The notes below the pieces were generated by a model. It searched no databases. It was not told where the DNA came from and was given only the letters and a program-made list of their open reading frames with translations. Position numbers and translations under genes: made by a program. From Megaleporinus macrocephalus (lineage: Eukaryota > Chordata > Actinopteri > Characiformes > Anostomidae), in NCBI GenBank assembly GCA_021613375.1, contig CM038716.1:806001-870000 (forward strand): a stretch of DNA of 64,000 nt, written 5' to 3'. Below are positions 46,561 through 60,910 of this stretch, one piece after another; positions within the stretch are counted from its first letter, which is position 1, and every line of letters begins with the position of its first letter.

Positions 46561-48473
46561 AAGGAGTTTGGGCGTGGTCCTTCTCCCAAACTTAAACTAC
46601 TTCATAAGGGATACATGGAGCAATAACCTAAAGCAATACATTTCACCAAATGTTGAAGAAAAACACTGAAACTGAGATTTGCTTCCTGTTTTTAGCACCT
46701 TTTTTTTTATTTTTTTATTGCAGTTGGAAGAAAAGATCTCACACAGTACTCTTTAGCACTCTTTAGTCTACGTGCTTCTCTGTTTTTCCACTGAAGTGTG
46801 CAGGGAGTGTAATGCATGGTCTATAATGGCAAGCTGTTCATTAAGAGTCTGTGTCCAGTTTCACTTCTACAACAGAGCCAGACTCTTGTATGCGGTTGGA
46901 GTACACTTTGCCCAGCAGGTAAATAACCACATCATCCACTCCAGTTCCATCCTGATATTCTGATAGGTTCCAGGTCAGCTCCGACAAGTGATATTATGTG
47001 GCCCAGAATTAGTGCCAGAAACCACACAAGTTATTCACCTGAATGGGACCCTTTCTTGGTTGCAGCTTTGCAGTTTCAGTACCTGAGGCAGAATGCCATC
47101 TGGCCCTGCTTCTTTACACACTTTCCCCTAATCACCCCCTGATAAGCCTACAGGTGAAATTAACTGGATTTCCCTTATATGACTATAGTCTGTAACTACT
47201 CAAAATAAATTAAAATACATTTAGGACGGTTTAATATCTTCTACGGCCCTCTTACCACTGGCCATGGATGCAGGTTTTTTTCAGTCTGTATTAAGTGCTG
47301 ACTGAATGCTGTTGCTTTCACTACATTTACAGGCAAAAAGGCTTTAACTTTTAATGCTAGATAATGTTTAAAGTAATTTTGGACCATTTCTACTGCATGA
47401 GTCATGAAATACATGCTTTTGTCAACAAGAAAATTGCATATAAACCTAAACAACCACATAAAAATTGTTTATATATTTTTTTATATTGCATGTCCATCTT
47501 TATATTTATTACAGCTTCTAGTTTTGGGAGAGTTTTTCAAATAAATTTGCAGGATTTGTTATGCTTCTTGTAAACACAAAACAGTTAAATAAAAAAAACA
47601 ACAACTAATTTAGACTCTAGGAGTCATCTATGTATTTCTCACTTCAGTCTTCATACTCCCAGCTCGGTAACTTTGCGTAATTGGGGGGGGCATAGCAAGC
47701 AGGTGGAATTGGGAATGACTAACAAGGGAACAAATATTATTATATATTATATATTTTTCTTAGTAACAAATACTGGACAGCAAAACATTCTTTTAGACCA
47801 ATATTATAGAATTGACATATAATAGAAAATGCTTATGTTAGTGACACCATAGGAAACACAGCCGTATCTTGGTGGTTTTAAGATTGGAAGGATGCAGTTA
47901 TGCAAGTCACAGCAGGGTAAACATAAGTAAAGACTGGACAAATTAAAGGCTGATTTTTTACCATTTTTAGTGTTGGAGGCTTCTGTGTTTGTTAAATATG
48001 CACTTTTGAGTTTGACTGGATTTTATTTTTATATTTACATTTACACATTACATTTTATTCTTTTATACTTTATATCTTAAAATCAGTTTCACCAGCTGAT
48101 TACATCCATGCCCATGAAAAATGAACATTATTGATTACTATTAAGAAATATCTATGTCATTAAAACATATCAATGGCCTATTTAGGAAATACCAATTTTT
48201 TTTTAATTATTTTTAGTTATTTAATTCCATTGTCAGCTGTCATTGTCCACCAGGCTGTAAAAACAAACAACCATTTATTTTTTAAGCTGATTGCTAAAGA
48301 TGTCCACTATCATTACTCTCAATTAGATGCAGAGGAAAACTTCAGATTCAGATATTTTTCGTGTGAAGTTTTACATGCTCCCTGTCAAAAGAAAATCATT
48401 GGGCAAAATTAAAACTCATTCTATATTCATACTTGCTTTCAGATCTTAGGGGAAGTGCCACAGTTGGTCTTAC
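46561..48473 (-). other. map4-like intron 3, right part, nothing recognised
   Basis: About 1.9 kb of AT-rich intron. I see no gene or clear repeat. Confidence 0.5.
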
Positions 48474-48599
48474 CTGATGCATCAGTGCTGAAGAGCGTTT
48501 TTTTAGTTGTACCAGAGTGAATTTCTGCTAGGAAACCCTGAAACTGGCTCCCAGTCGGCTCTCCAGGCATTTCAGAACTGAATCCAGACCCTGGAAAGG
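48474..48599 (-). CDS. map4: map4-like exon 3
   Basis: 126 nt, acceptor TCTTTCCACAG, donor ATCAG|GTAAGA. Encodes FPGSGFSSEMPGEPTGSQFQ and GFLAEIHSGTTKKTLFSTDA. Phase joins exon 2 (G|CC gives Ala) and exon 4 (G|GG gives Gly). Small N-terminal projection exon without a known domain. Confidence 0.85.
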
Positions 48600-49366
48600 C
48601 TGTGGAAAGAGAAATATACCCACTGGGCATTTTACAGGACATACGTGTGTTCTCTATTCACACTAAACCTGACATTTTGTTACTTGCAGAATGAAAGTTA
48701 AAGATATTTCCTTTCAAATGTCAGTTCATCCATATTTCAGGTGTAATGAAAGGACTACTAATAGATGGCTAAAACTGAGAAGAAGAGACAGGCAGAGATT
48801 GTGGACCAACTGCCAGCAGTGATCATCCCAGTTCCTGGCAGCACACTGTGTCAAGTAACTCATCAAGCTTCGCTGATTTTGACAGGACAATGGTGTACAT
48901 GCCCAGAAAACTCATCTGACCACGACTCATAATTTCAGTTGTAATTTCAATGTATTCCAACTGAAACACTGAAAATGTGATCTTTAGGCTTCTCTTTGCC
49001 TCTTTTAGCGTCCCCCTTACTGTGTGTGAGAGCAACATACAGATATATCCCCCTAGTGTAAAATGTTTTCAATCTTTTCCATGCTTTTGAATTTTCCTTA
49101 CTGCTACGTAATTTCAACTGCTCAACTATTTGGTTGTAGCCATTCCCCAATTTATGCAGCTCAACAGCTTTATTTTGTGATATAATCTGAGAGCTTTACC
49201 CATGTTGTTGGATGAAAAAGGGATTTTACTTGTGCGATACCTTACATTTATACCCCAGTGAAACAGGAACTGGAAAAAAAGTCATAAACTTTCTCTAAGA
49301 AGCTCTCCAAGAAATCATTTTTAAAACCTATAGTATAGAATATGTTGCCATAAGATTTCAGCTCAC

Positions 49367-49511
49367 CTTCATTCTTTCCATCAGTCTTCTCGCCAGATTT
49401 GTTGTCAATGCTCTTGACCTCTGGACTTGCCACAAAATCTTTTTTCAGCAAGCTCTCCTGGCCTGACTTGGGAGTTCCGCATGCATTATTATCACGGAAA
49501 CTAAAGTCCAT
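49367..49511 (-). CDS. map4: map4-like exon 2 with start codon
   Basis: The exon starts at 49515 (acceptor TTATTTCAG|GAGA) and the ATG is four bases in, at 49511. Encodes MDFSFRDNNACGTPKSGQ then LLKKDFVASPEVKS. The MDFSF opening and KKDFVA block recall the MAP4 N-terminus (MADLSL..., KRDFIA...). Donor GAAG|GTGAGC. This ATG is chosen because the upstream exon in 52.2 kb has no ATG in its transcribed part and the reading frame opens here. Confidence 0.8.
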
Positions 49512-49515
49512 TCTC

Positions 49516-52156
49516 CTGAAATAACTTGACCAAAAATCACAGAAACAGGCAAATATATTTTTGTTAAAATAATACATTCAAATGAAAAAAACACATGCAT
49601 GCCGGCTCTTTAGAAAAGTCATTACATACACATTAATAAGGAAACTTTTTTAATGATGTTTTGGTTTGTTTGTCTGATTTAATGGACTGATTTGATGGTT
49701 TGATGGTAAAGCTTAGAGATTTGATGCAAAGATGTATTCATATTGCTGCCCTCTCGTTTTGTCATAATTTCTTTGTTTCTTTTTTGAACTAGCTGATGAA
49801 GTCAGTACAGCTCTGTGATGTGATATATTATTGCTGTTTTCCTATTTATTTTATCAGTTAAATTTTAAAAATCTCTTTCTAAAAGATTTTTATTTATTTT
49901 GGTGTGTGTTTATGTGTGTGTGTAACCGAAGAATGCAACACAGTGTTGCAGTATTGTTGGGCCTGATGTACTTCACATGAAGGTATGTGCCCAGGTATGT
50001 CTTTGGTTGCATAGTGAGGTCCCCAATAACTTAAAAACTTCTGATATTTTACTAGTAATTATCATTTCTAATTTACTATTATTTATCATTAATTTCACGA
50101 TTATTATTATAATCGTATTGCATATGTGCATGTATGTTTGACTGTTGAATCAATCTGGGTTCTTACAAATATGACAATTCTCTCTCTATCTCTCTCTCTC
50201 TTCAGTTTTAGAGTCCACAGACATGTGTAACTTTTTATGAGGGAACTTCTAGAGGCATTTACCACTTCAGATGTCTGGTTCACCAAAACTTAGTTTTAAT
50301 TTTGTACATTTTACTAGGCCAGATTCTTTTTTTCCACCAAATTACTAAAGTTTCAATTTCAGATCGCCACTAGGATTGTGGCACAAGAAATCATGCTTCC
50401 TGGTGACATTGTCAGTGTAGACCTGGTCACTGACAAACAGATGATAACTAAGGATCTGTGTTATTTGCCAAATGCCTTCACCATGCTGACTGGAGAACAA
50501 ACTATTGTTAAGATTGATGGAGAACACTTTTCATGAATTGAAAAACAACCCCAGTAAGGGCTAAAGGACTGACTGAATCAGATTAGTTTTTTTCTCTCTG
50601 ATATTCGATCTGTTTATGAATATTGCTACGTGCAGCCCTCTATGGCTTTAAGGCTTTGCTTATGTTTATTACAGATATGGAGTGACATAACTTGCATTTT
50701 ATTAAATGCGCATTTTATTAAATGTGCTGGTAGTTAATTTCTCGTTTGTTCATTTTTAATCTGTAGTCAAACATAATGCAGAACTTGAAAAGTGCATTTC
50801 CTGAAGAAAACGCAGGATGGTTGAACAGTGTGAGCAGTTTAAGGGGGGGAACAAATAGAGGAATACGAGTTGAAGTGCCTGTGGATTAGAGCTTGGAGAT
50901 ATGAGTAAATACATGCAGTTTGGTGACTGTCAGATAAAAAAAATGAAAAGGTTTTGTGTACAGAAGTGCAGATCAGTATATCAGAGCTAGGGGATATGCC
51001 CTGAGTGAGTACATGTAATTCGGTGGCTGTAGGTGAAACAATGCCAAGCCAATCTTTTGATAAGATTTGAATGAATGAATGAATGAATGAATATTTGACT
51101 TATACTAGCATTTTAGAAGAATATTAGACATATATGACTTATATGACACTAAGCATGTATTTTTTAGTATATAATTTAGTGTATTAAAACTTTATTGTAG
51201 AATAACAAGAAGTGTTTGGCTAAAATAATTGAATGTTCTTGTAAATAGACTAAGAACAGCCTGAGGCTACACAACTTGGCATACTAAGTATGTGATTAAA
51301 AGGGCACTGCTTTAGAATGTCACAGTACATGTTGGAATTCATGTTTCCCTCAATGAACCACAGCTTCCCAGTGTCTGGTGTATCCATTGTGTTTATTTAG
51401 TTATTTAGACATTAATAGCTGTGTGTTAAGTTATTTTCAGAAGTCAGTATATAGCTTGCTATACAAGCTATATACTGACTACTCATCCAAGTTTCATTTT
51501 TACAGTGTTGTCCCGCTGATAGCATAATATTAGCCTACTCGGTATACATTAAATGTAACTAAATATAATTTGAATAACATATTAGTAGTGATTTAGTAGT
51601 TCCAAAATAACATAACTCAAGTATGTAACAAGTTCAGTACAATTCGTACGTTCGCATGGTCTTGTTTTTTTTCTAGCACAATTTCAGCGTCTGACGTCAC
51701 ACAAGAGCGAGCACAGGCCTATTCTCTTTGCTGACAGGACTGCTGGCCTAAAGCGCATTACTACTTACAAGGCACATGTCAACATTTCACCCATAAAAAA
51801 CACAAAGCATAAAACAGGACAGCACCACATATTTAATATCCCTCTGAGCAAACAGGAAAACAAGGAATGCGCACTATTCATAATTATTGTTCATTAATTA
51901 TTAATCAGCTTGCAATCAATTCTCCCTCCCAAATTTAACGTTACATACAGTTAATGTCAATGGGGGTACATGACTGATGTATGACTAAGAACGTACAAAC
52001 AGCCACTGATGGCTGTAGCGTTACACACACCCCAGTATTTGCTGTTTGCTTTTATCACGCTCTATAGGCGCCCAGCGTCAATTGATCTGCTCCGGTCTGC
52101 TTTATTTGCACTGACACTCAGATATAGACTAGTACGAGTTTAAAAGGCTCACTTAC
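49516..52156 (-). other. map4-like intron 1
   Basis: 2.6-kb first intron. It contains a TG-rich tract near 49900-49922, a short CT tract near 50180-50202, a GAAT tetranucleotide repeat at 51068-51092 and a perfect 17-bp hairpin at 51442-51480. Nothing coding. Confidence 0.6.
51442..51480. repeat. Perfect 17-bp inverted repeat, 5-bp loop
   Basis: AGTCAGTATATAGCTTG, loop CTATA, then the exact reverse complement. It could form a cruciform or RNA hairpin in the first intron of map4. Confidence 0.95.
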
Positions 52157-52250
52157 CGCTGTTGGCTTTTGAAATTAAAATGATGTGCTTATCCCTGTTC
52201 ACCGTTAGCTTCTCCTTGGAGTGCAGAGCGTCTGTATGACCGCAGACACA
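52157..52250 (-). other. map4: map4-like non-coding exon 1 (5' UTR)
   Basis: A strong donor AGCG|GTAAGTGAG (exon edge at 52157) follows CATCATTTTAATTTCAAAAG on the minus strand. The upstream edge is unknown; it probably lies 80-120 bp to the right, just below the GC box. No ATG occurs in this part. Confidence 0.6.
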
Positions 52251-52267
52251 AACACGCACACACACAA

Positions 52268-52315
52268 CACCCCGCCCCGGTACATGTCTCGACCAATCAC
52301 AGCTGGCCAATCTCG
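52268..52315 (-). promoter_or_regulatory. map4: map4-like core promoter: GC box and two CCAAT boxes
   Basis: Relative to map4 transcription, two inverted CCAAT boxes (plus-strand CCAAT at 52293-52297 and 52307-52311) are followed by an Sp1-type GGGGCGGGG (52270-52278). The surroundings are richer in CpG than the AT-rich neighbourhood, as in TATA-less housekeeping promoters. The start site should be around 52240-52265. Confidence 0.6.
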
Positions 52316-52430
52316 CTCGTTGCTCTGAGCTCATAGTCCCATCATTGAGGCTGCATAAATGCATCTCTATCCTTAGCCTCCTTTCCACGAATCGTTCTGT
52401 CCGTGCGTGAAGGGCAAATGGAAGTGACAA

Positions 52431-54743
<2,313 letters not shown>

Positions 54744-55118
54744 TTAACATCCCGGATCAGAGGTGTGTCTTTGCTGAATCGAGGAGGAGCATTTCTCCTT
54801 TGAGTGTTGCCCTTGCAAAGAACGTCGTCTTTCACATTCAGAAGACATCAGATCTAGCCTCAGTTGAGCATATTGATGGTTAGTAGATTCATGGAAGCCC
54901 CTTCCAAGGGTAGGATTCTGTAGAATACCAGCCGTAGAAGATCCATCGCTGTCAAGGTGAGTGCTCATGACATGGGTGATGCTCTCAGGGCTTGTAGTGA
55001 TCAATGGCCCTATGTCAAATACCAAACTGTCAGGAGAAGAGTCCAATGAATAGCCCAACAGCTGGAGCTCTTCCGTACCCTTAGCAGAGGTGTCACAACT
55101 ATCCTGAGGATCACATAT
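54744..55118 (-). CDS. kcnh6: kcnh6 last exon
   Basis: 375 nt, phase 0, acceptor TTTTTCCTAG, stop TAA at 54744-54746. Encodes a poorly conserved Ser-rich tail (ICDPQDSCDTSAKGTEEL to HSKEKCSSSIQQRHT) closing in RHTSDPGC, the ERG-family terminal motif (RHxSDPG). Confidence 0.9.
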   Translation of the reverse strand: MCDPQDSCDTSAKGTEELQLLGYSLDSSPDSLVFDIGPLITTSPESITHVMSTHLDSDGSSTAGILQNPTLGRGFHESTNHQYAQLRLDLMSSECERRRSLQGQHSKEKCSSSIQQRHTSDPGC

Positions 55119-55295
55119 CTAGGAAAAATCAAGAAAAGACAAATAGGATTAACCTTAGACTTTCTGTATAATATCATAGAAGTTGCTGAATCATTTATAA
55201 CTAGAGAATAAGCCAGCCAGTTAAAGGACTGAAGACCATAAAATATAGTTCCAACACAAGTAAGGGCCTACAATTTATCAGTTGGTTAATGGTAC

Positions 55296-55488
55296 CAGTA
55301 AAAGATTGGGTGGTGTTTCAGTTTCTAAAGGGTTAACTGGTTGCACTAGCTTCTGTCCAGGTTTTGGCAGGTTTGGAGATGATTCAGGGGGAGAGGTCAC
55401 AGTGCTGTAGGCAGGTGGAACCAAAGCCGTCTGTCTATGAAGAAACTGTATGATGGCTCCAATGTCTGTGGACATACGTGACTCCAAT
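55296..55488 (-). CDS. kcnh6: kcnh6 exon with PPAY motif
   Basis: 193 nt, acceptor CTTCTGCAG, weak donor ACTG|GTACCA. Completes the C-terminal coiled coil ([19 protein letters not shown]) and carries [16 protein letters not shown] is the WW-domain ligand through which Nedd4-2 ubiquitinates hERG. The phase supports both ends. Confidence 0.9.
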
Positions 55489-55689
55489 CTGCAGAAGCAT
55501 AGCAGAGAAGACTGTACACATAACTAACATACAGCTGACATCTGTCACAAACATGAACGCTGAAAAAAAAAAAAATAAGGAATAGAGCTGAGATATTCTG
55601 TCAATATGCAGTGGATTAGCTGTAACTGAAATACATTGAAAATGTATTTAAAAAGCAATAATACACTTACTGGGCATTAGTAACATTTA

Positions 55690-56345
55690 CACTCCTACTC
55701 ATTAATGGACTTGCATATAATCATACAGATACAGGCCAGATGCTTTAAATAGTGTTTGCATTAACCATCAGAATGGAATAGTGTTTTTGACAATGGCATG
55801 ATTGTTGATGCCAAACAGGCTGGTTTGAGTATTTCTATAACTGCTGATTTCCTGTGGTTTTCATGTACATGTACAATAGTCTTTACCCAGAAGGCTGCAA
55901 TTAAAAGAAAACCTCTAGTAAGCAGCAGTTCTGTGGACAGACCAACGGAAAATGGCCAGAGTGGTTCAAGTTAACAGAAAGGATACAGTAACTCAAATAA
56001 CTCTGGTACAATTGTGGTTAAAGGAAAAAAAGAAAAGCATCTCAGAATCCACAACATGTCATTTTGAGGCAGATAGACTACAACAACCAAAGATCGCATT
56101 AGGTTCTGTCAGCTAATAACAGAAAGCAAAGGGTGCTAATGGCACAGGCTCACCAAAACTGGACAGTTAAAGACAAAATGTAGCCTTATCTGATGAATCT
56201 CGAGGCATACAGTGTCACAATTTGCCAATTTTATCTGAATATAGTTGCTGACCGTCTAAACCTGAATCCAAATGCACACCTTCAGAATGTGGTAGAATGA
56301 GAGCAGTATGAAAGTGTACCTGAACAATCTGCAGGAAACAAAGAA
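55690..56345 (+). pseudogene. Tc1-like transposase remnant in kcnh6 intron
   Basis: Plus-strand DNA, opposite to kcnh6, matches a common fish Tc1 family. A helix-turn-helix N-terminus (AKQAGLSISITADFLWFS-like) appears near 55805-55865, followed by QFCGQTNGKWPEWFK, TVTQITLVQL-like, LLSANNRKQRV-like and AQAHQNWTVKDK near 56145-56175. A short DESRGIQCHN-like DES block and a final LNPNAHL-like block stand where DLNPIEHL is expected. Many frameshifts and a large deletion before the last block. Ends were not defined. Confidence 0.65.
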
Positions 56346-56448
56346 GGTAATTGTGGTAGCAATTTAAAGTTTGATTATCATTAGGTTTTATACCCTAGGC
56401 ACATCATTAATTAACAGTAACCAGTAACTATTCAGTCTCTATTCCTAC

Positions 56449-56632
56449 CGATTAAGCTGTCTCTGCAGCAGTTCCAGTCTGTTTTCCACCTCAGTGCACT
56501 GGCAAGGGGTTATACTGTGCAAAAAAGTGTTGGATTGGTGTGAGGGAGAAGGACAAGACACACTGTGGCTGGGCACCTCCTGGTACTGATGCCCTTGGCT
56601 TTCTCCCCAGATACTGAAGCTGTTTGAGACCC
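56449..56632 (-). CDS. kcnh6: kcnh6 exon, start of C-terminal coiled coil
   Basis: 184 nt, acceptor TTTTTTCAG, donor AATCG|GTAGGA. Begins GVSNSFSIWGESQGHQYQEV, matching the [20 protein letters not shown] block of ERG channels, and ends VENRLELLQRQLNR, the first part of the coiled coil. Confidence 0.92.
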
Positions 56633-56830
56633 CTGAAAAAACTGAAATTGAAGAGCGATTGAAGAGTGCTAATGCTTGTTTTTAATGTCATGTTTAACAA
56701 GTACAAAAAATTAAAAGCTTAGCCCATGAGTATACTTTTTGCTATCTTTGACGCACAACAATTTAACTAAATGAACATTTTGCCAAAAATCAATCAGTCT
56801 CCGGTAACTATGGTTCTTTTAAGGATCTAC

Positions 56831-57070
56831 CTGAGAAAGTGTTATAGCTGTTTTGTTCTCTTTTGTTGCGGATGCTGAAACTTGGAATTTGACTCTGGTA
56901 GAAACCCACTAGGGTGGAGGTTTCTTTAGATTCATCCTCATCATCACTGCTGGGTTGTGAGAATGAGGAGTTGGCATCTTCACAAACTTTGTGTTCTTTG
57001 TCCTTTTGCTGCCTGTTCTTCTGGGTTTGAGGCTGGAGAGTTGTTCTGTTGGGTTTGGTTTCTGCCCTCA
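56831..57070 (-). CDS. kcnh6: kcnh6 variable C-terminal exon
   Basis: 240 nt, acceptor GTAACATAG, donor CTCAG|GTAGAT. Lys/Gln-rich (RAETKPNRTTLQPQTQKNRQ), then a Ser/acidic cluster (SQPSSDDEDESKETST), then NTFS. The SSxxDE cluster corresponds in position to the SSEDE stretch of hERG. Confidence 0.88.
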
Positions 57071-57367
57071 CTATGTTACAGAAACCCAGAAAACATAGCA
57101 AACCAGTCATTGTATGTAAGCAAAATGTATCAATATCAAATGATAAATCTGAACCTATATAAACCAACATTTCCTTATTGCTATCTCATTGCTGCTGTGA
57201 GAAAACCTTAAATCTAACATATAGGAAAATGTCAACTTAAAAAGCAAACTTGATGGCTTTGCTTTACAAAACTTTCTATTGGTGCATTTATCATGGAATG
57301 TTCATACAATGTACAGGTTTGGTGGCTTCGACCATCACTTATATAGTACAACTTTACTTAAGTGTAC

Positions 57368-57467
57368 CATTCTCATTGCTGCGAGAAAAGGGCAATTCTG
57401 ATCTCTGCAGATGGAGGTTCAGGCAGGGCTTGTCTGACTCCACACTGTTCACCGACCCAGAAATGAT
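57368..57467 (-). CDS. kcnh6: kcnh6 short linker exon after cNBHD
   Basis: 100 nt, acceptor CTCAACAG, donor AATG|GTACAC. Encodes IISGSVNSVESDKPCLNLHL and QRSELPFSRSNEN. Poorly conserved linker; supported by splice signals and by phase with both neighbours. Confidence 0.85.
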
Positions 57468-57549
57468 CTGTTGAGAGAGATTTTTTTTAGTTAAAATGTT
57501 TTTATTTCTTGGCTTTCTAGTAGTGTTTGTATTTCAGTAAGACATGTAC

Positions 57550-57743
57550 ATCTCTGAGGTTGAAGGTGATTTCCAAATTGCTCCAGAAGTAATCAGAGAA
57601 CTCCGGATACATGTCCAGCACTTCCAGCACATCCTCTCTCTGGATCTTGTGCAGGTCACAGTACGTTAGTGCTCGCACATCAGCACTGGACTTTCCAGGA
57701 CGCGCATACAAGTTAATGGGTTCCCCAAATATGTCATTCTTTC
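57550..57743 (-). CDS. kcnh6: kcnh6 exon, second half of cNBHD
   Basis: 194 nt, acceptor TCCTGCAG, donor GAT|GTACAT. Encodes [37 protein letters not shown] and [21 protein letters not shown] is the built-in 'intrinsic ligand' that fills the pocket where cyclic nucleotides bind in related channels; ERG channels do not bind cAMP. Confidence 0.95.
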
Positions 57744-58236
57744 CTGCAGGATCATAGCAGTCAAGCAGTATGGTAAATCTTTTGGATTAACTCATCAGGC
57801 ATGATTATTAATGGACTTGATAGCAAAATGTATAAACTAGGTATATAATGACAGTTTGTCTTACAATGGCTGAAGGCCATTCACTAAAAAGAAAATTAAC
57901 ATTGATGAATAGCAGCAAAAATGTATTAAAAATGCATAATAATGTCCACAAGAGGGCATCACTTTCAAGACATTTTACTGAGTTTGATATACTGTAAATA
58001 AACAGCCTGTGAAAGGTTGGAAGGGTCTAGGTTTTTTTAATTAAATTTGTTGGTTTGCAGTAAGTTAAGCAAAAGCTATCAAAATCTTGCCATCTTTGTA
58101 AAGTTAAGAGAATATTGCTATATCACTCACATGTATGCCTTTGTTTCGATGTCAGCACAACCTTACAGGTGTTTAAACCACTTGCAACAATAGTTTGGAA
58201 AAGGAAGCTGCCACCTATTCAAACTGCAAGGCTTAC

Positions 58237-58489
58237 CCAAAATGGCCACTACCACATCTCCCTTCAAGATTTCGATCGAGCCCCGGGAAATGAAGTAGAG
58301 GGCTGAAATGACATCGCCTGCATGGACCAAAGTGTCCCCTGGTGGTGCATGGGTTGTTTTAAACTTCATAGCTAGGGCACGTAAGCAACCTTTGGTGGAG
58401 CCTTTAAAGGCTTTGCAGTTTTGCAGCAGAGCACGATTCAGGTGCAGACAAATATCTGCTTGCAAACATTCAGGGAAACCCTTAAGAAC
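58237..58489 (-). CDS. kcnh6: kcnh6 exon, first half of cNBHD
   Basis: 253 nt, acceptor CTCTGTGCAG, donor TTGG|GTAAGC. Encodes [58 protein letters not shown]: helices and beta-roll of the homology domain. Exon length and phase agree with the mammalian ERG gene structure. Confidence 0.97.
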
Positions 58490-59543
<1,054 letters not shown>

Positions 59544-59877
59544 TCATAAAGCACTTTCTTAGGAATGTACAAAGTTTTTTCATCCTGATGCTTAAAACAT
59601 ATCTGTGTGTCACAACATTTTGGTGACCTATTAGATTTCTAAACACAAATCTTACTAAGCTAACTTTTTGCAACTTCCCTTTTTGTCTCAGTAATTTCAA
59701 ACTAGATGCCTGGAACTGGAAGCTGAAATGTAATGTCTATATGGATCTTATTTTCTTTGTTTGTGGGCAGAATGTACTGTGGACATATAAGACATAATTA
59801 TACTGTGATTCTCCAGAAAACAAAAATAAGAATGGTCTTATTTGAAATAATATATGAATTAATATAAGAATACCAAC

Positions 59878-60274
59878 CACCAATAAGCATAACACAAATG
59901 GAGAAGATCTTCTCGGAGTTGGTGTTGGGAGAGACATTTCCAAAACCCACACTGGTCAGGCTGCTGAAGGTGAAGTAAAGAGCAGTGACATACTTGTCTT
60001 TTGTGGATGGTCCTGAACCCGGAATGGTCTCATTATAAGGCTTGCCAAGCTGTTCACCCAATGAGTCTAGCCAGCCAATTCGAGATGAACTACTTCTTTC
60101 CACATTTCCTATAGCATACCAGATGCAGGCCAGCCAGTGTGCAATCAGTGCAAAGGTGCACATGAGCAGGAAGAGCACTGCTGCCCCATACTCTGAGTAC
60201 CGGTCCAGTTTACGCGCCACACGCACCAGTCGCAGCAGCCGAGCAGTCTTCAGCAGACCAATCAGAGTTGTTGT
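59878..60274 (-). CDS. kcnh6: kcnh6 pore exon (S4, S5, turret, filter, S6 start)
   Basis: 397 nt, acceptor CTTACCAG, unusual donor GGTG|GTTGGT. Contains the S4 voltage sensor [19 protein letters not shown]5 [20 protein letters not shown], turret [18 protein letters not shown] with an N-glycosylation site in KPYNETIPG, and pore helix plus filter [21 protein letters not shown], not GYG, is the ERG signature. The exon ends in S6 at CVMLIG. Confidence 0.97.
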
Positions 60275-60487
60275 CTGGTAAGACAAGAAGAACAGATATT
60301 TTTGAAGGAAATGCAAAATGTGCAAAAAAGTGCAACAAACACATTATTTATACATTTTTTGAATTTTATCTTAACAAACAAATATCAATAATTTAAGCAA
60401 TAGCCTTTAAATTAAAACATGCATTCCAATAGGTGTTTGCAAAGGTGGAACAGGTATTGAGCAACTATAACCAGAGAGCATCCTCAC

Positions 60488-60910
60488 CTCCTCTCCGGAG
60501 CGATAGATAAGCAAGTCAAAGGGAATTGCAGCCACCAAGTCTATGAAAAACCAACCTTTAAAATAATGGACAGCTATGTGGCCGGGCTGACTGACCACCT
60601 CGTCATTGGCATTAACATACGTTGTCCGAAAATTAATGACAATATCAACAACAAACATGATGTCCACAATGAGATCCACCACATTAAGAGGACTGCAGGA
60701 ATAACCACAGCGCTGCATAGCAGCCTCCTCCTCATCACTGAGCAAGAAGGATGCTGAGTAGGGTGTGAAGATGGCTGTATAGATGACCAGCAGCAGAATG
60801 ACCCAATCCCACACAGCTTTGAAGGGACTATAATGCAGGATGGTCCATTTGTGGATGCGGGGAGCCTGGAGCTTGTATTCAGGAAGGACGTCATCACCCA
60901 GAGAAAGTAC
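60488..60910 (-). CDS. kcnh6: kcnh6 exon, S1-S3
   Basis: 423 nt, phase 0 at both ends, acceptor CCGTTTCAG, donor GAGGAG|GTGAGG. Opens [20 protein letters not shown], the N-linker that in mammals is the first shared exon of the long (1a) and short (1b) ERG1 transcripts. Then S1 [21 protein letters not shown]2 [18 protein letters not shown] with acidic charges, [15 protein letters not shown]3 [16 protein letters not shown]. Confidence 0.97.

Larger units (their letters stand above)
31701..52300 (-). other. map4: map4-like gene (microtubule-associated protein 4 family), complete
   Basis: Tau/MAP2/MAP4 family protein that binds along microtubules and stabilises them. Eleven coding exons on the minus strand join in perfect phase into about 843 codons, against about 1150 residues in mammalian MAP4. 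Order: short acidic N-terminus (MDFSFRDN, residues 1-48); Ser/Thr/Pro-rich projection region (49-435); Lys-rich segment (436-572); Pro-rich region with three KPPVP motifs (573-650); tubulin-binding repeats (about 655-775); unique tail (776-843). Repeat 1 ([15 protein letters not shown]) and repeats 2 and 3 (CGSKDNIKH twice) fit MAP4 best. The tail lacks the KxDHGAEI block and AKQGL end shared by tau and MAP2. It could equally be the fish map4l paralogue. A CCAAT/GC-box promoter lies at about 52.27-52.31 kb. Confidence 0.85.

Noticed and set aside
31701..52300. Identification of the microtubule gene as tau (mapt), suggested by chromosome-17 neighbours
   Set aside because: The C-terminus lacks the conserved tau/MAP2 tail, and repeats 1, 3 and 4 follow MAP4 wording. 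Kept as MAP4-like.
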